13,339 bases of DNA from an uncultured Planctomycetaceae bacterium (GTDB lineage: Bacteria; Planctomycetota; Planctomycetia; Planctomycetales; Planctomycetaceae): NCBI GenBank assembly GCA_903921605.1, contig CAIXQV010000270.1:1-13339 (forward strand), read 5' to 3'. This document shows, piece by piece, positions 1 to 7,505 of the stretch; within the stretch, counting starts at the first letter, position 1, and each line of letters opens with the position of its first letter. Under the pieces are notes generated by a model that saw only the letters and a list, made by a program, of their open reading frames with translations, ran no database searches and was not told the origin of the DNA. The position numbers were made by a program, and so were the translations under genes.

Positions 1-1
1 G

Positions 2-2113
2 CTGAGTCTTTCGACGACTCAGGTTGAGGGAACCGTACGGCTGCTGGAAGAAGGCAACACGATTCCGTTCATCGCGCGGTATCGGAAAGAAGTCACGAAG
101 GGGCTCGATGAACGACAACTTCGAGCCATTGAGGATCTGCTTGCCAAAGCAAAAGAGCTGGCCGCTCGCAAGAATACGATCCTGAAGACGATCGCCGAGC
201 AGGGAAAGCTCACCGAAGCCCTGCGAAAGCAAATCGTGACCTGCATGGATCCGCGCGTACTGGAAGATCTGTACCTGCCGTATAAGCCGAAGAAGCGAAC
301 TCGAGCAGCGATTGCTCGTGAGCGAGGTCTGCAGCCGCTGGCCGATCTGCTCTTCAGTCAACAGCGACTGTCCGGATCGCGGGCCGATATCATTCGAAAG
401 TTCATCAGCGCCGACAAAGACGTGCCCGATGAAAAGGTCGCCATTCAGGGCGCTTGTGACATCGTGGCGGAACAATGGGCCGAGAACGTCGCTACTCGAC
501 AATGGGTCCTCGAGCAGGCTCAACGTGGAGAACTGGTTTCAGTCGTCAAGAAGGGCAAGGCCGAAGAAGGCAGCAAGTTTGAGAACTACTTTGACTGCAG
601 TGAAAAAGTTTCTCGGATGCCAGCTCATCGATTCCTGGCCATGCAGCGAGGAGAAGCCGAGGGCGTGTTGCGAATCAGCCTCGGGATGGATGATGAAACG
701 AATCAGAGACATCTAAAGTCTCGACTCGTGACCAATCCAACTTTCGAATTCAAGGCGGAGCTCGAAGCGACAGCCGTCGACTGTTATGACCGGCTGTTGC
801 GGCCTTCGGCGGAGAGTGCTTTGCTGCAAACCCTGAAGGAGAAAGCCGATCGAGAAGCCGTCGAAGTGTTTGCGAAGAATTTTCGCGACCTCCTGATGGC
901 ATCTCCGGCCGGGCCTCAGGTGACCATCGGAATCGACCCCGGATTTCGAACGGGTTGCAAAGTTGTCGTGGTGGATGAAACCGGACGTTTCCTTTGCAAT
1001 GAAACGATTTATCCGACTCCGCCACGCTCGGACCTTGATGGGGCGGGACACACGCTGCTCAAACTGATCAAGAAACACAACGCCACGCTGATCGCGATTG
1101 GCAATGGAACCGCGTCACGTGAGACCGACAAGTTTGTTTCAGACCTGATGAAACAACACAGCTTGAAGGTCACGAAGGTCATGGTGAATGAATCCGGAGC
1201 GTCGATTTATTCTGCCAGTGAAGCAGCGATTGCTGAGTACCCCGATCTGGATGTGACCGTGCGAGGTGCCATCAGTATTGCTCACCGACTACAGGATCCG
1301 CTGTCAGAGCTGGTCAAGATTGATGCCCAGTCGATCGGCGTTGGCCAGTATCAGCACGATGTTGATCAGACGATGCTGAAGAAGGCCCTGGATCGCGAAG
1401 TCGAAAGCTGTGTGAACTCAGTCGGCGTCGACGCGAACACCGCCAGTCCGGCGTTATTGTCTTATGTCGCGGGGATCGGAGCTGTGCTGGCGAAAAGGAT
1501 CGTCTCGTTCCGTGACGAACACGGAGCGTTTAAGTCGCGCGACGAACTCCTGAAGGTTCCTCGTCTGGGGCAAAAAGCTTATCAGCAGGCAGCCGGGTTC
1601 CTGCGAATTCGAGGTGGCTCGCAGCCGCTGGACAATTCTGCCGTGCATCCGGAACAGTACCCGCTGGTCCGCAAGATGGCACAGAAACTGGGAACTGACG
1701 CGAAGGCTCTGGTGGGCAATCCAACGCTGGTCGCACAGATCAAGACGGCCGAGTTTGTTTCTGCGGAGGCCGGTGAATTTACTGTTCGCGATGTGGTCGC
1801 GGAGCTGGCTCGCCCGGGGCGAGATCCTCGCAGTGAATTCAAAGCCGCTCAGTTTTCAGAGACGGTCAGTGAGATCGGTGATCTGGCCGTTGGGATGGTG
1901 CTGGAAGGCGTGGTGACGAATGTGACGAAGTTCGGAGCATTCGTGGACATAGGAGTTCATCAGGATGGGCTGATTCACATTTCTCAACTGGCCAATCATT
2001 TTGTTCGCGATCCGTCGGAAGTTGTGTCGGTCGGGGATATTGTGAAAGTTAAAGTTGTTCAGGTCGAAGCTGATCGCAAACGCATAGCGTTGACTCGACG
2101 ATTGGATCAGTGA
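2..2113 (+). CDS. tex: Tex-family RNA-binding transcriptional accessory protein (5' end outside window)
   Basis: The reading frame is open from the first bases of the window, so the ATG at 242 and the start-like codon at 236 are internal. Upstream codons encode the typical Tex N-terminal stretch TIPFIARYRKEVTKGLDE. About 703 codons are visible, and Tex proteins are usually 720-780 residues, so only a few tens of residues are missing. Domains by window residue: helical Tex N-terminal region (1-300); YqgF/RNase H-like fold starting at TIGIDPGFRTGCK (about 308-440) and followed by the Tex signature around VNESGASIYSASEAA and QYQHDVDQ; helix-hairpin-helix around YVAGIGAVLAKRIV (about 485-537); C-terminal S1 RNA-binding domain VGMVLEGVVTNVTKFGAFVD (about 629-703). 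Tex is a cytoplasmic nucleic-acid-binding protein linked to transcription. The YqgF fold in Tex is generally thought not to be an active nuclease. Identification is secure; the exact cellular role is poorly defined in the whole family. Confidence 0.96.
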   Translation: MSLSTTQVEGTVRLLEEGNTIPFIARYRKEVTKGLDERQLRAIEDLLAKAKELAARKNTILKTIAEQGKLTEALRKQIVTCMDPRVLEDLYLPYKPKKRTRAAIARERGLQPLADLLFSQQRLSGSRADIIRKFISADKDVPDEKVAIQGACDIVAEQWAENVATRQWVLEQAQRGELVSVVKKGKAEEGSKFENYFDCSEKVSRMPAHRFLAMQRGEAEGVLRISLGMDDETNQRHLKSRLVTNPTFEFKAELEATAVDCYDRLLRPSAESALLQTLKEKADREAVEVFAKNFRDLLMASPAGPQVTIGIDPGFRTGCKVVVVDETGRFLCNETIYPTPPRSDLDGAGHTLLKLIKKHNATLIAIGNGTASRETDKFVSDLMKQHSLKVTKVMVNESGASIYSASEAAIAEYPDLDVTVRGAISIAHRLQDPLSELVKIDAQSIGVGQYQHDVDQTMLKKALDREVESCVNSVGVDANTASPALLSYVAGIGAVLAKRIVSFRDEHGAFKSRDELLKVPRLGQKAYQQAAGFLRIRGGSQPLDNSAVHPEQYPLVRKMAQKLGTDAKALVGNPTLVAQIKTAEFVSAEAGEFTVRDVVAELARPGRDPRSEFKAAQFSETVSEIGDLAVGMVLEGVVTNVTKFGAFVDIGVHQDGLIHISQLANHFVRDPSEVVSVGDIVKVKVVQVEADRKRIALTRRLDQ

Positions 2114-2155
2114 TGGCGGGTGATGTTGCGGCGGAGCTTGATTCTCCTCGTTTAG

Positions 2156-2239
2156 CGGCAAGCCGCAGGCGACTGCGATTTCTTGAGCTGCACACTGCCA
2201 TGTGAGGAGAGAACGAACACCGGCGACTGCGGCTTGCCG
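2156..2239. repeat. REP-like inverted repeat in the tex-ribD gap
   Basis: A perfect 13-bp inverted repeat is formed by CGGCAAGCCGCAG (2156-2168) and CTGCGGCTTGCCG (2227-2239), with 58 nt between the arms. Each arm also contains the small palindrome CGGC-AA-GCCG. The left arm can fold locally into CGCAG-GCGA-CTGCG (2164-2177), a 5-bp stem with a GNRA-type loop. The ten-base word GGCGACTGCG occurs directly repeated at 2168-2177 and 2222-2231. This nested design and the position just after a stop codon resemble bacterial REP/BIME elements. It may also act as a transcript-end hairpin for tex, although no T-tract follows. Membership of a dispersed family cannot be shown from one copy. Confidence 0.6.
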
Positions 2240-2307
2240 TTCAACAAGCATTGCTTAAACCAGATTCGCCAATGAGTCCCGAATGATAACCCTCGCGAAG
2301 AGATCAT

Positions 2308-3417
2308 ATGTTCTCCACTGACATTGACGTAATGCAGCGAGCGATCCGGATTGCGCGGACAGGTCTCGGCCTTGTGGAACCCAATCCCCTGGTCGGTGCT
2401 GTGATCGTCGATGCCGAAAGAAACCTGATCGCTGAAGGTTACCATCAGAAGTTCGGGGAAGCTCACGCAGAGATCAACGCCATTCGTCTGGCGGGCAAGG
2501 CGACTCGCGGCGCAGACCTGTTCGTAACTCTGGAACCCTGCAGTCATTTCGGCAAGACGCCGCCGTGTGCCGACGCGGTCATCTCGGCCGGGTTTCGGCG
2601 AGTCGTCGTGGGGTGTCAGGATCCGGCTCCGCATGTGGCCGGACAAGGGATCCAAAGGATTCGAGAGGCCGGGATTCCCGTCGAAGTGGGAGTTTGCGAA
2701 GTCGAAGCTAGAAGACTCATTGCACCGTTTGAGATGCTGATGATTAAGCAACGTCCATGGGTCCATGCCAAATGGGCGATGACATTGGACGGACGCATTG
2801 CCACAAGCACCGGGCATTCTCAGTGGATCTCCTGTGAACAGTCGCGAGCCTGGGTTCATCAACTTCGAGGCCGCGTTGACGCAGTCATTACTGGAGCCGG
2901 AACAGTTCGTGCGGATGATCCGTTGCTGACTGCTCGCCCCGCAGGGCTGAGAACTGCTTTGCGAGTTGTCATTGACTCGACAGGGGAAAGCGTAACGGCA
3001 GATCGCAAGCTGGCGAAAACAATCAGCCAGGCCCCCGTTCTGGTCTGCGTGTCCCGACGCTGTAACGACGCCGGAGAAAGTCGGCTGCGTGATTTGGGTG
3101 TCGAGATATTTGAAACAAGCGGCGAAGGTTCGGTGGATCTGGGAGAAGTCCTTCAGGAACTCGGACGCCGCCGATGTACCAACGTCATGCTCGAAGCCGG
3201 ACCAGGGCTGTTGGGAGCATTCTTTGACAGTGAAATGATCGATGAAGTCCACGCCTTTGTAGCTCCCAAACTAATTGGCGGCGCGACAGCTTTGTCGCCT
3301 GTAGGTGGCGTGGGGTTGCCATCCATACCCGGAACAGCCAATCTGACTGCTTTCCGAATGCAGGCATGCGGCGACGATTTTCTGCTTGAGGCGGACGTTT
3401 GCAGGGGCCTGTCATAG
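2308..3417 (+). CDS. ribD: Bifunctional riboflavin deaminase/reductase RibD
   Basis: RibD carries out two consecutive cytoplasmic steps of riboflavin synthesis: deamination of the pyrimidine product of GTP cyclohydrolase II, then NADPH-dependent reduction of its ribose side chain. Length 369 aa is normal (E. coli about 367). The N-terminal cytidine-deaminase-like domain (1-145) has the zinc and catalytic residues H53 and E55 in HAEINAI, and C78 and C87 in EPCSHFGKTPPCADA. The C-terminal dihydrofolate-reductase-like domain starts at WVHAKWAMTLDGRIAT (151) and has GAGTVRADDPLLTAR (197-210). The ATG at 2308 puts the conserved first helix MQRAIRIAR close to the N-terminus; only a weak GAAGAG-type ribosome site precedes it. 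No other rib genes are adjacent, and I could not find an FMN-riboswitch core in the 190-bp leader. A long antisense frame over this gene is a shadow. Confidence 0.96.
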   Translation: MFSTDIDVMQRAIRIARTGLGLVEPNPLVGAVIVDAERNLIAEGYHQKFGEAHAEINAIRLAGKATRGADLFVTLEPCSHFGKTPPCADAVISAGFRRVVVGCQDPAPHVAGQGIQRIREAGIPVEVGVCEVEARRLIAPFEMLMIKQRPWVHAKWAMTLDGRIATSTGHSQWISCEQSRAWVHQLRGRVDAVITGAGTVRADDPLLTARPAGLRTALRVVIDSTGESVTADRKLAKTISQAPVLVCVSRRCNDAGESRLRDLGVEIFETSGEGSVDLGEVLQELGRRRCTNVMLEAGPGLLGAFFDSEMIDEVHAFVAPKLIGGATALSPVGGVGLPSIPGTANLTAFRMQACGDDFLLEADVCRGLS

Positions 3418-3445
3418 GCCGAAACACGGATTGCAGAGCAGCGTG

Positions 3446-3470
3446 GACCCCGAGCGCTAAATGCGGGGTC
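3446..3470 (+). other. Hairpin after ribD
   Basis: GACCCCG (3446-3452) and CGGGGTC (3464-3470) form a perfect 7-bp G+C-rich stem with an 11-nt loop, 28 nt after the ribD stop. There is no T-tract, so it does not qualify as a standard intrinsic terminator; it could be a transcript-end stabilising hairpin. A second weaker hairpin, ACCC...GGGT followed by TTTT, lies at 3577-3596 shortly before nrnA. The rest of the ribD-nrnA gap (3418-3630) shows no gene. Confidence 0.35.
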
Positions 3471-3617
3471 GACGGGTCGGATTGTGCATTCTGCAGGCAT
3501 TGTCGCGTTCAGGTTTCGGAAAACCCGCTCCCTGCGGACTTGCAAGAGATGCAAGATTGTCCGACCATCCGCAGAGACCCGTTTGAAATGGGTTTTCTGA
3601 CGAAATGGAACCTCTGC

Positions 3618-3625
3618 AAGGTGAG
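3618..3625 (+). promoter_or_regulatory. Shine-Dalgarno site deciding the nrnA GTG start
   Basis: AAGGTGAG ends 5 nt before the GTG at 3631 but 14 nt before the alternative ATG at 3640. The spacing favours the GTG, which adds three residues (MPA) before MDW. Confidence 0.6.
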
Positions 3626-3630
3626 CATCT

Positions 3631-4647
3631 GTGCCGGCGATGGACTGGACGATTTTGAAGAAAGTGATTGACGAGAATGATTCATTCCTGATCACGAGTC
3701 ATGTCCGCCCTGATGCTGATGCGTTGGGATCTGAACTGGGGCTGCGAGCAATCCTGCTGGCCCTGGGGAAGAAAGTTTCCATCATTAATGCGTCAGCTCC
3801 GCCTGCGAATCTGAGTTTCATGAATCCGCCAGGCGTGATTTTGAAACTGAACGATACGGTCACTAAAGCGAACGTCCCAAAGACAGACGTGGTCGTCATT
3901 GTTGACACGAGTGCCTGGCAACAGTTGGGCAATATGGCCGACGTGATTCAGGCGTCGCCTGCCAAACGAGTCGTTATCGACCACCACGTCAGCTCCGACG
4001 AAATGGGCGCGATCGAACTGAAGGATGTGACAGCGGCGGCGACTGGCGAATTGATTTGTGAAGCGGCTGCAGCGTTTGGCATTGAATTCGATGAAGACAC
4101 CGCGAACTGGCTCTATGCGGCGATCGCTACGGACACCGGTTGGTTCCGGTTTCCTTCCACGACGTCCCGGACCATGCGCATCAGTGCGGCCCTGATTGAT
4201 CGGGGGGCATCGCCTCACTACGTGTTCAATCTGGTTCATGAACAGTCATCGCTGTCCAGAGTTCGGCTGGGTGGGCGCGTTCTCGGGAGAACTCAATCTG
4301 AGGCCGACGGACGCCTGGTCTGGGTTCAGGTCGACGCGAAGGACATGTCAGAGACCGGTGCGGTTCCTTCCGACACAGAAGGTCTGGTCAATCAGTGCCT
4401 CACTGTGGCCGGTTCCGAAGCTGCGTTCATTGCAGTCGAACTGCAGACCTCGCAAATCAAGTTCAGCCTCCGTTGCCGGTATCCTCACGACGTCGCCTCG
4501 CTGGCCGAGCAATTTTCGGGAGGCGGACACAAACTCGCCTCCGGAGCAACGCTGTCCGGTCCATTGAACGTTGCCGTCGAACGCATGCGAACCGCGTTTT
4601 TGGAAATGCTGAGGAAGAACGAGGACGTCGTTGAGACGACTGGCTGA
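3631..4647 (+). CDS. nrnA: DHH-family phosphoesterase, NrnA-like (oligoribonuclease/pAp phosphatase)
   Basis: The 338-aa protein has the full DHH/DHHA1 layout. Motif I is SHVRPDADALGS with H24, D28 and D30; motif II is VIVDTS with D92; motif III is the name-giving D117-H118-H119; motif IV is ATDTGWFRF with D168. These bind the two catalytic metal ions, usually Mn. The C-terminal DHHA1 domain (about 225-338) has the substrate-binding GGGH at 297-300. Family members such as Bacillus NrnA degrade 2-5-nt RNA fragments from the 5' end and dephosphorylate 3'-phosphoadenosine 5'-phosphate. All key residues are present, so an active cytoplasmic enzyme is likely. Which of the two reactions dominates, or whether it prefers a linear cyclic-dinucleotide product such as pApA, cannot be told from sequence. 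Start GTG 3631 is chosen by its Shine-Dalgarno spacing; ATG 3640 is possible. Confidence 0.92.
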   Translation: MPAMDWTILKKVIDENDSFLITSHVRPDADALGSELGLRAILLALGKKVSIINASAPPANLSFMNPPGVILKLNDTVTKANVPKTDVVVIVDTSAWQQLGNMADVIQASPAKRVVIDHHVSSDEMGAIELKDVTAAATGELICEAAAAFGIEFDEDTANWLYAAIATDTGWFRFPSTTSRTMRISAALIDRGASPHYVFNLVHEQSSLSRVRLGGRVLGRTQSEADGRLVWVQVDAKDMSETGAVPSDTEGLVNQCLTVAGSEAAFIAVELQTSQIKFSLRCRYPHDVASLAEQFSGGGHKLASGATLSGPLNVAVERMRTAFLEMLRKNEDVVETTG

Positions 4648-4771
4648 GCTTATAGCCTGCGGTGAATGACGCTGGCTGAGTCATGTAGCCCCGAATCTGA
4701 AGGGATGACCTCCGTTAGGCGCGAATCCGGCGTTGTTCGTCTCGAGACGTTACGCTGGGTTTTCATCGTGA

Positions 4772-4847
4772 GGGCGTTGTCCCGTCGCATGCGATCAGAG
4801 CCATGAAAAGTCGGCAAGTCTGATTGCTGGACTGGTCAACAACGCCC
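4772..4847. repeat. Inverted repeat in the nrnA-deoC gap
   Basis: GGGCGTTGT (4772-4780) is the perfect reverse complement of ACAACGCCC (4839-4847), separated by 58 nt. A related word, GGCGTTGTTCG, lies just upstream near 4730. The 263-bp gap (4648-4910) holds no convincing gene. The repeat could be a large hairpin, a regulator site or chance; there is no T-tract. I see no clear promoter for deoC. Confidence 0.3.
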
Positions 4848-4910
4848 AGAGGACTTAGAACACGTCCCAGCTTTGTTTTCCCTCAATGACGTGCTCGAAA
4901 GCGGTTCTTC

Positions 4911-5636
4911 ATGGAATATACGTACGAACAAATCTCCCGGATGATTGATCATTCATTGCTCAAGCCATCCCTGACCTTTGCCGACTTTGAAGCTGGCTGT
5001 CGCATGGCGGTCGTCTACCAGGCGGGCAGTGTTTGTATCCAGCCGCATTATCTGAAACGCTGTGCGGAGATTCTGAAAGGCTCCGGCGTAAAAGCCAGCA
5101 CGGTGATCGGATTTCCTCACGGTGGCCACTGTACCTCGACAAAAGTCGCGGAAGCGAAGCAAGCTCTGGCGGATGGTGGAGAGGAACTGGATCTCGTTTG
5201 CAATATCAGTCGAGTTCTCAGTGGCGACTGGGACTATGTCAAAGCCGATCTGAAGGCTGTGATTGAGCTGACTCATGCCACCGGCCAGAAGGTTAAGGTG
5301 ATTTTTGAGAACTGCTTCCTTGACGATGACCAGAAGATCCGGCTTTGCGAGATCTGCACAGAGCTGAAGGCTGATTGGGTCAAAACGTCAACCGGTTATG
5401 GCACCGGCGGAGCCACGATGGACGACCTGCGGCTCATGCGAAAGCATTCGGGGCCCGCGGTACAAGTCAAGGCGGCTGGCGGGGTGCGAGACATGGATGC
5501 CTTGCTGCAGTGTCGAGAAATCGGGGTGACTCGAATCGGAGCCAGTGTGACTCAGGCCATGCTTGACGAGTGCCGATTGCGATTGAAACTGCCAGCGATT
5601 CACTTCGATGCCGATGCCGTTACCGACGGCTATTGA
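4911..5636 (+). CDS. deoC: Deoxyribose-phosphate aldolase
   Basis: DeoC cleaves 2-deoxy-D-ribose 5-phosphate to glyceraldehyde 3-phosphate and acetaldehyde, the last step in deoxynucleoside catabolism, in the cytoplasm. The 241-aa length fits the class I TIM-barrel family (about 220-260). Visible catalytic elements are the Schiff-base lysine K158 in VKTSTGYGTGGAT, the second lysine K187 in VQVKAAGGVRD, and the acidic residue in ELDLV (D94). IDHSLLKPS at 12-20 is the conserved first strand. Other conserved segments are STVIGFPHGG, the family's usual post-strand motif, and VKVIFENCFL. The ATG at 4911 gives the usual distance to the first strand; a Shine-Dalgarno site is weak. No deoxynucleoside kinase, phosphorylase or phosphopentomutase gene is adjacent, so it appears to be a single-gene unit. 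Confidence 0.95.
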   Translation: MEYTYEQISRMIDHSLLKPSLTFADFEAGCRMAVVYQAGSVCIQPHYLKRCAEILKGSGVKASTVIGFPHGGHCTSTKVAEAKQALADGGEELDLVCNISRVLSGDWDYVKADLKAVIELTHATGQKVKVIFENCFLDDDQKIRLCEICTELKADWVKTSTGYGTGGATMDDLRLMRKHSGPAVQVKAAGGVRDMDALLQCREIGVTRIGASVTQAMLDECRLRLKLPAIHFDADAVTDGY

Positions 5637-5819
5637 TCGTGCGATTACCTCTGCAGCCGGGGCGCTGCGAGCGTTCCAGCGATGGCGAGGATTCCGGAGA
5701 ACTGCTGAGGCTTACCTGCCTCATGCGGCTTGGGGAATCGCAATTCGTAGAGAGCGACAAGTTCGCCGCAGCCAAAGCAGGCTCACCAGTTAAGAGAATC
5801 CGTTCGAACCCGGGGCGTT

Positions 5820-5861
5820 AAAAAAGCCATCGAACAATTCGGAAAGAGTTGTTCGATGGCT
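5820..5861 (-). terminator. Intrinsic terminator of the ANL-family gene
   Basis: AGCCATCGAACAA (5825-5837) and TTGTTCGATGGCT (5849-5861) make a perfect 13-bp stem with an 11-nt loop. On the minus strand the stem is followed by six T residues (A-run 5820-5825 on the plus strand). It lies 32 bp beyond the stop of the minus-strand gene ending at 5893. The remainder of 5637-5819, downstream of deoC, shows no gene I can support. Confidence 0.93.
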
Positions 5862-5892
5862 GATCGTTACTGGCCGTTGGTTGCAGGTGCGA

Positions 5893-6987
5893 TTAGTAGA
5901 CGCCCACGGTCGTTGTTTTCGCGAACACGTGATAAGGTCTCACGCTGCTGACGCCGTCCCATGTGTACTTATCGCAAGGCTTCTCGCGTTCGCCTTCGTC
6001 GCGTTCCAGAAACCCTGGCACGAACAACTCTTTGGTCATCGTGTACAGTTTGACGCGACCTGTCGCACCGTAACCAACCAGTTTGTTGTGATCATCAAAG
6101 TCAACGACTTCAATGACCGCTCGTGGCTGCGGGGCGAAGTAAGTAATCTTGTAATTGTCTGCCGGATCGTGTGGCTTCCCGCAGGCCAAACCCATCAGTG
6201 TATTGCCGTAGGTCGGCGTGATGTACACGTTCGGCCCCAGCAGCTCTTCGCGAGCAAATCGGTACCACTGTTGAGTGAACTCGGTGCCGCCACAGAAGAT
6301 GCCCTTGATCCCGGCTTCTTCCACGCTGCTGCCCTTGTCCATCAACCGCAGTGCCAGGGCTTCCAGCAACTTGGGAGTTGTGAACATGCACTGAATATCG
6401 TTATTGGCTGACATGATTGTCATGGCCTGATCGATACAGTGAGCACTATACGCCTTCGCGCCTTCGACATCGCCCTTCTTCAGGAGCTTCACGACCCAGC
6501 GTGGGTCAAGGTCGACGCAGAAGCAGATACCCCCGCGGAACTGAGCGAGATGTTCAATAGCCAGTCGCAGACGACGCGGACCGGAAGGGCCCAGCATCAG
6601 CCAGTTTGCACCCTTCGGGAAGGACTCATCCGGCAAAGTCGCGCTGAAGAGTTCATAGTCAATCCAATGGTCTTCCACGACCACGCGGCTCTTGGGAACT
6701 CCGGTTGTGCCGCCAGTTTCAAACACGTAGATCGGTTTATTCTGCAGTGGCTGTGGCACCCAGCGACGCATCGGACCACCGCGAAGCCATTCATCTTCGA
6801 AGAGCGGAAACTTCTTCAGATCGTCGAAGCAATTGACGTCCTTGAGAGGATCGAAGTTGAAGGTTTTCTTCTTCTCCAACCAGAACTCACATCCGGTATC
6901 ATCACCGAAATGCCACTGAACCATCTCGCGAGTATGTTGATCTAGCAGCTCTCTCTGCTGCTGACACTTTGCATCAAGTGATGTCAC
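5893..6987 (-). CDS. Adenylate-forming enzyme of the ANL superfamily, PaaK/EhpF-like, lacking the usual C-terminal lid
   Basis: This 364-aa protein has the ANL phosphate-binding loop FETGGTTGVPKS (89-100) and FCGGTEF (231-237). It also has the aromatic/threonine adenine-site motif TYGNT (259-263) and the segment TGRVKLYTMTKEL...FLERDEGE (309-333). That last segment matches the PaaK-type G-x-L-x-x-T-x-x-T-K-E ... R-D region. The family activates a carboxylic acid with ATP to an acyl-adenylate, then usually transfers it to CoA or a carrier. Full-length members have a further domain of about 100 residues with a catalytic lysine; here only about 30 residues follow the RD region, so that lid is absent or reduced. 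Closest resemblance by eye is to phenylacetate-CoA ligase-like and EhpF-like proteins; the substrate is unknown. The GTG start at 6987 is supported by GAGGG six nt upstream. It is a single-gene unit with its own terminator and is divergent from the DUF1559 gene. Confidence 0.75.
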   Translation of the reverse strand: MTSLDAKCQQQRELLDQHTREMVQWHFGDDTGCEFWLEKKKTFNFDPLKDVNCFDDLKKFPLFEDEWLRGGPMRRWVPQPLQNKPIYVFETGGTTGVPKSRVVVEDHWIDYELFSATLPDESFPKGANWLMLGPSGPRRLRLAIEHLAQFRGGICFCVDLDPRWVVKLLKKGDVEGAKAYSAHCIDQAMTIMSANNDIQCMFTTPKLLEALALRLMDKGSSVEEAGIKGIFCGGTEFTQQWYRFAREELLGPNVYITPTYGNTLMGLACGKPHDPADNYKITYFAPQPRAVIEVVDFDDHNKLVGYGATGRVKLYTMTKELFVPGFLERDEGEREKPCDKYTWDGVSSVRPYHVFAKTTTVGVY

Positions 6988-6993
6988 TTCAGG

Positions 6994-6998
6994 CCCTC
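6994..6998 (-). promoter_or_regulatory. Shine-Dalgarno site for the ANL gene's GTG start
   Basis: On the minus strand GAGGG is followed by six nt (CCTGAA) and then GTG at 6987-6985. This is well spaced and supports the non-ATG start. Confidence 0.65.
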
Positions 6999-7490
6999 AT
7001 CAATTGCGACTCGGAAAACGCGAAAAATCATTTCGCCCCATAAACAGACTGTTCTGCCCTGAACGCATCCTAGAAAGCCAGGATTCGTTTTCAAATCTGA
7101 CGGGCGGTATGTCCCGGCATACGGAAAAATTCAAGTGATGGAACCGGCAGGGAATGTCACAAAATACGTGGATTCCCAGACAAGATGCCATGTTGAGATC
7201 ATCTGATCCGAAAGGCGATATCTGTTCACAGGCCGAGCAGAACCGGGATGGTCACCCAGCCGCGGAAATGTACTTCACGCATTTTTCCAGCGTTCGGGGG
7301 CCGGTGCTGGCTTTGTCCGGAGAAGGCTATTCCCAAACCGCATCCTGCAGGTGGATGGGTGCGGACTGTTGCATTTCCTGAGCATACTGACAGACTGAGG
7401 GCTTCGCAGGAGACCTCTATATGGGCGGGGATCGATCGCTATGGTAGGGAGCTCTGCTTCGAGTCTGAATTGCTCATTTTGTTTCTCAAT

Positions 7491-7497
7491 GAAAGGA
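7491..7497 (+). promoter_or_regulatory. Shine-Dalgarno site fixing the DUF1559 gene start
   Basis: GAAAGGA lies 8 nt before the ATG at 7506, directly ahead of a signal peptide. It excludes the longer upstream reading of the same frame. Confidence 0.75.
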
Positions 7498-7505
7498 CGC
7501 CCACG

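Larger units (their letters stand above)
6988..7505. other. 518-bp divergent intergenic region without a supported gene
   Basis: This stretch separates the minus-strand ANL gene from the plus-strand DUF1559 gene and must hold promoters for both. The DUF1559 frame stays open upstream to 7248, but the extra 86 residues (W-, C-, P- and R-rich) look non-coding and the signal peptide begins at 7506. A short inverted repeat GTATG-TCCCGG-CATAC lies at 7107-7122. I found no convincing sigma-70 promoter, riboswitch, tRNA or small ORF. The length would allow a long 5' untranslated region or a small RNA, but nothing in the sequence shows either directly. Confidence 0.4.

Noticed and set aside
2114..2307. 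Possible FMN riboswitch ahead of ribD
   Set aside because: I looked for the conserved multi-stem FMN aptamer blocks and did not find them. The structure there is the REP-like repeat.
2152..3252. 366-codon open frame antisense to ribD
   Set aside because: It mirrors the ribD codon pattern, has Ser/Cys/His-rich composition with no recognisable domain, and overlaps a gene with all catalytic motifs intact.
5795..5818. GTTCGAA word resembling a tRNA T-loop
   Set aside because: The flanking bases cannot form the 5-bp T-stem, and no anticodon or acceptor arms are found around it.
5570..5821. Small plus-strand frames after deoC (also 5608-5793)
   Set aside because: They begin inside deoC, have Arg-rich shadow-like composition and lack a ribosome site.
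7248..7505. 86-residue N-terminal extension of the DUF1559 frame
   Set aside because: A good Shine-Dalgarno and a signal peptide begin at 7506. The extension has a composition unlike coding sequence and would bury the signal peptide.
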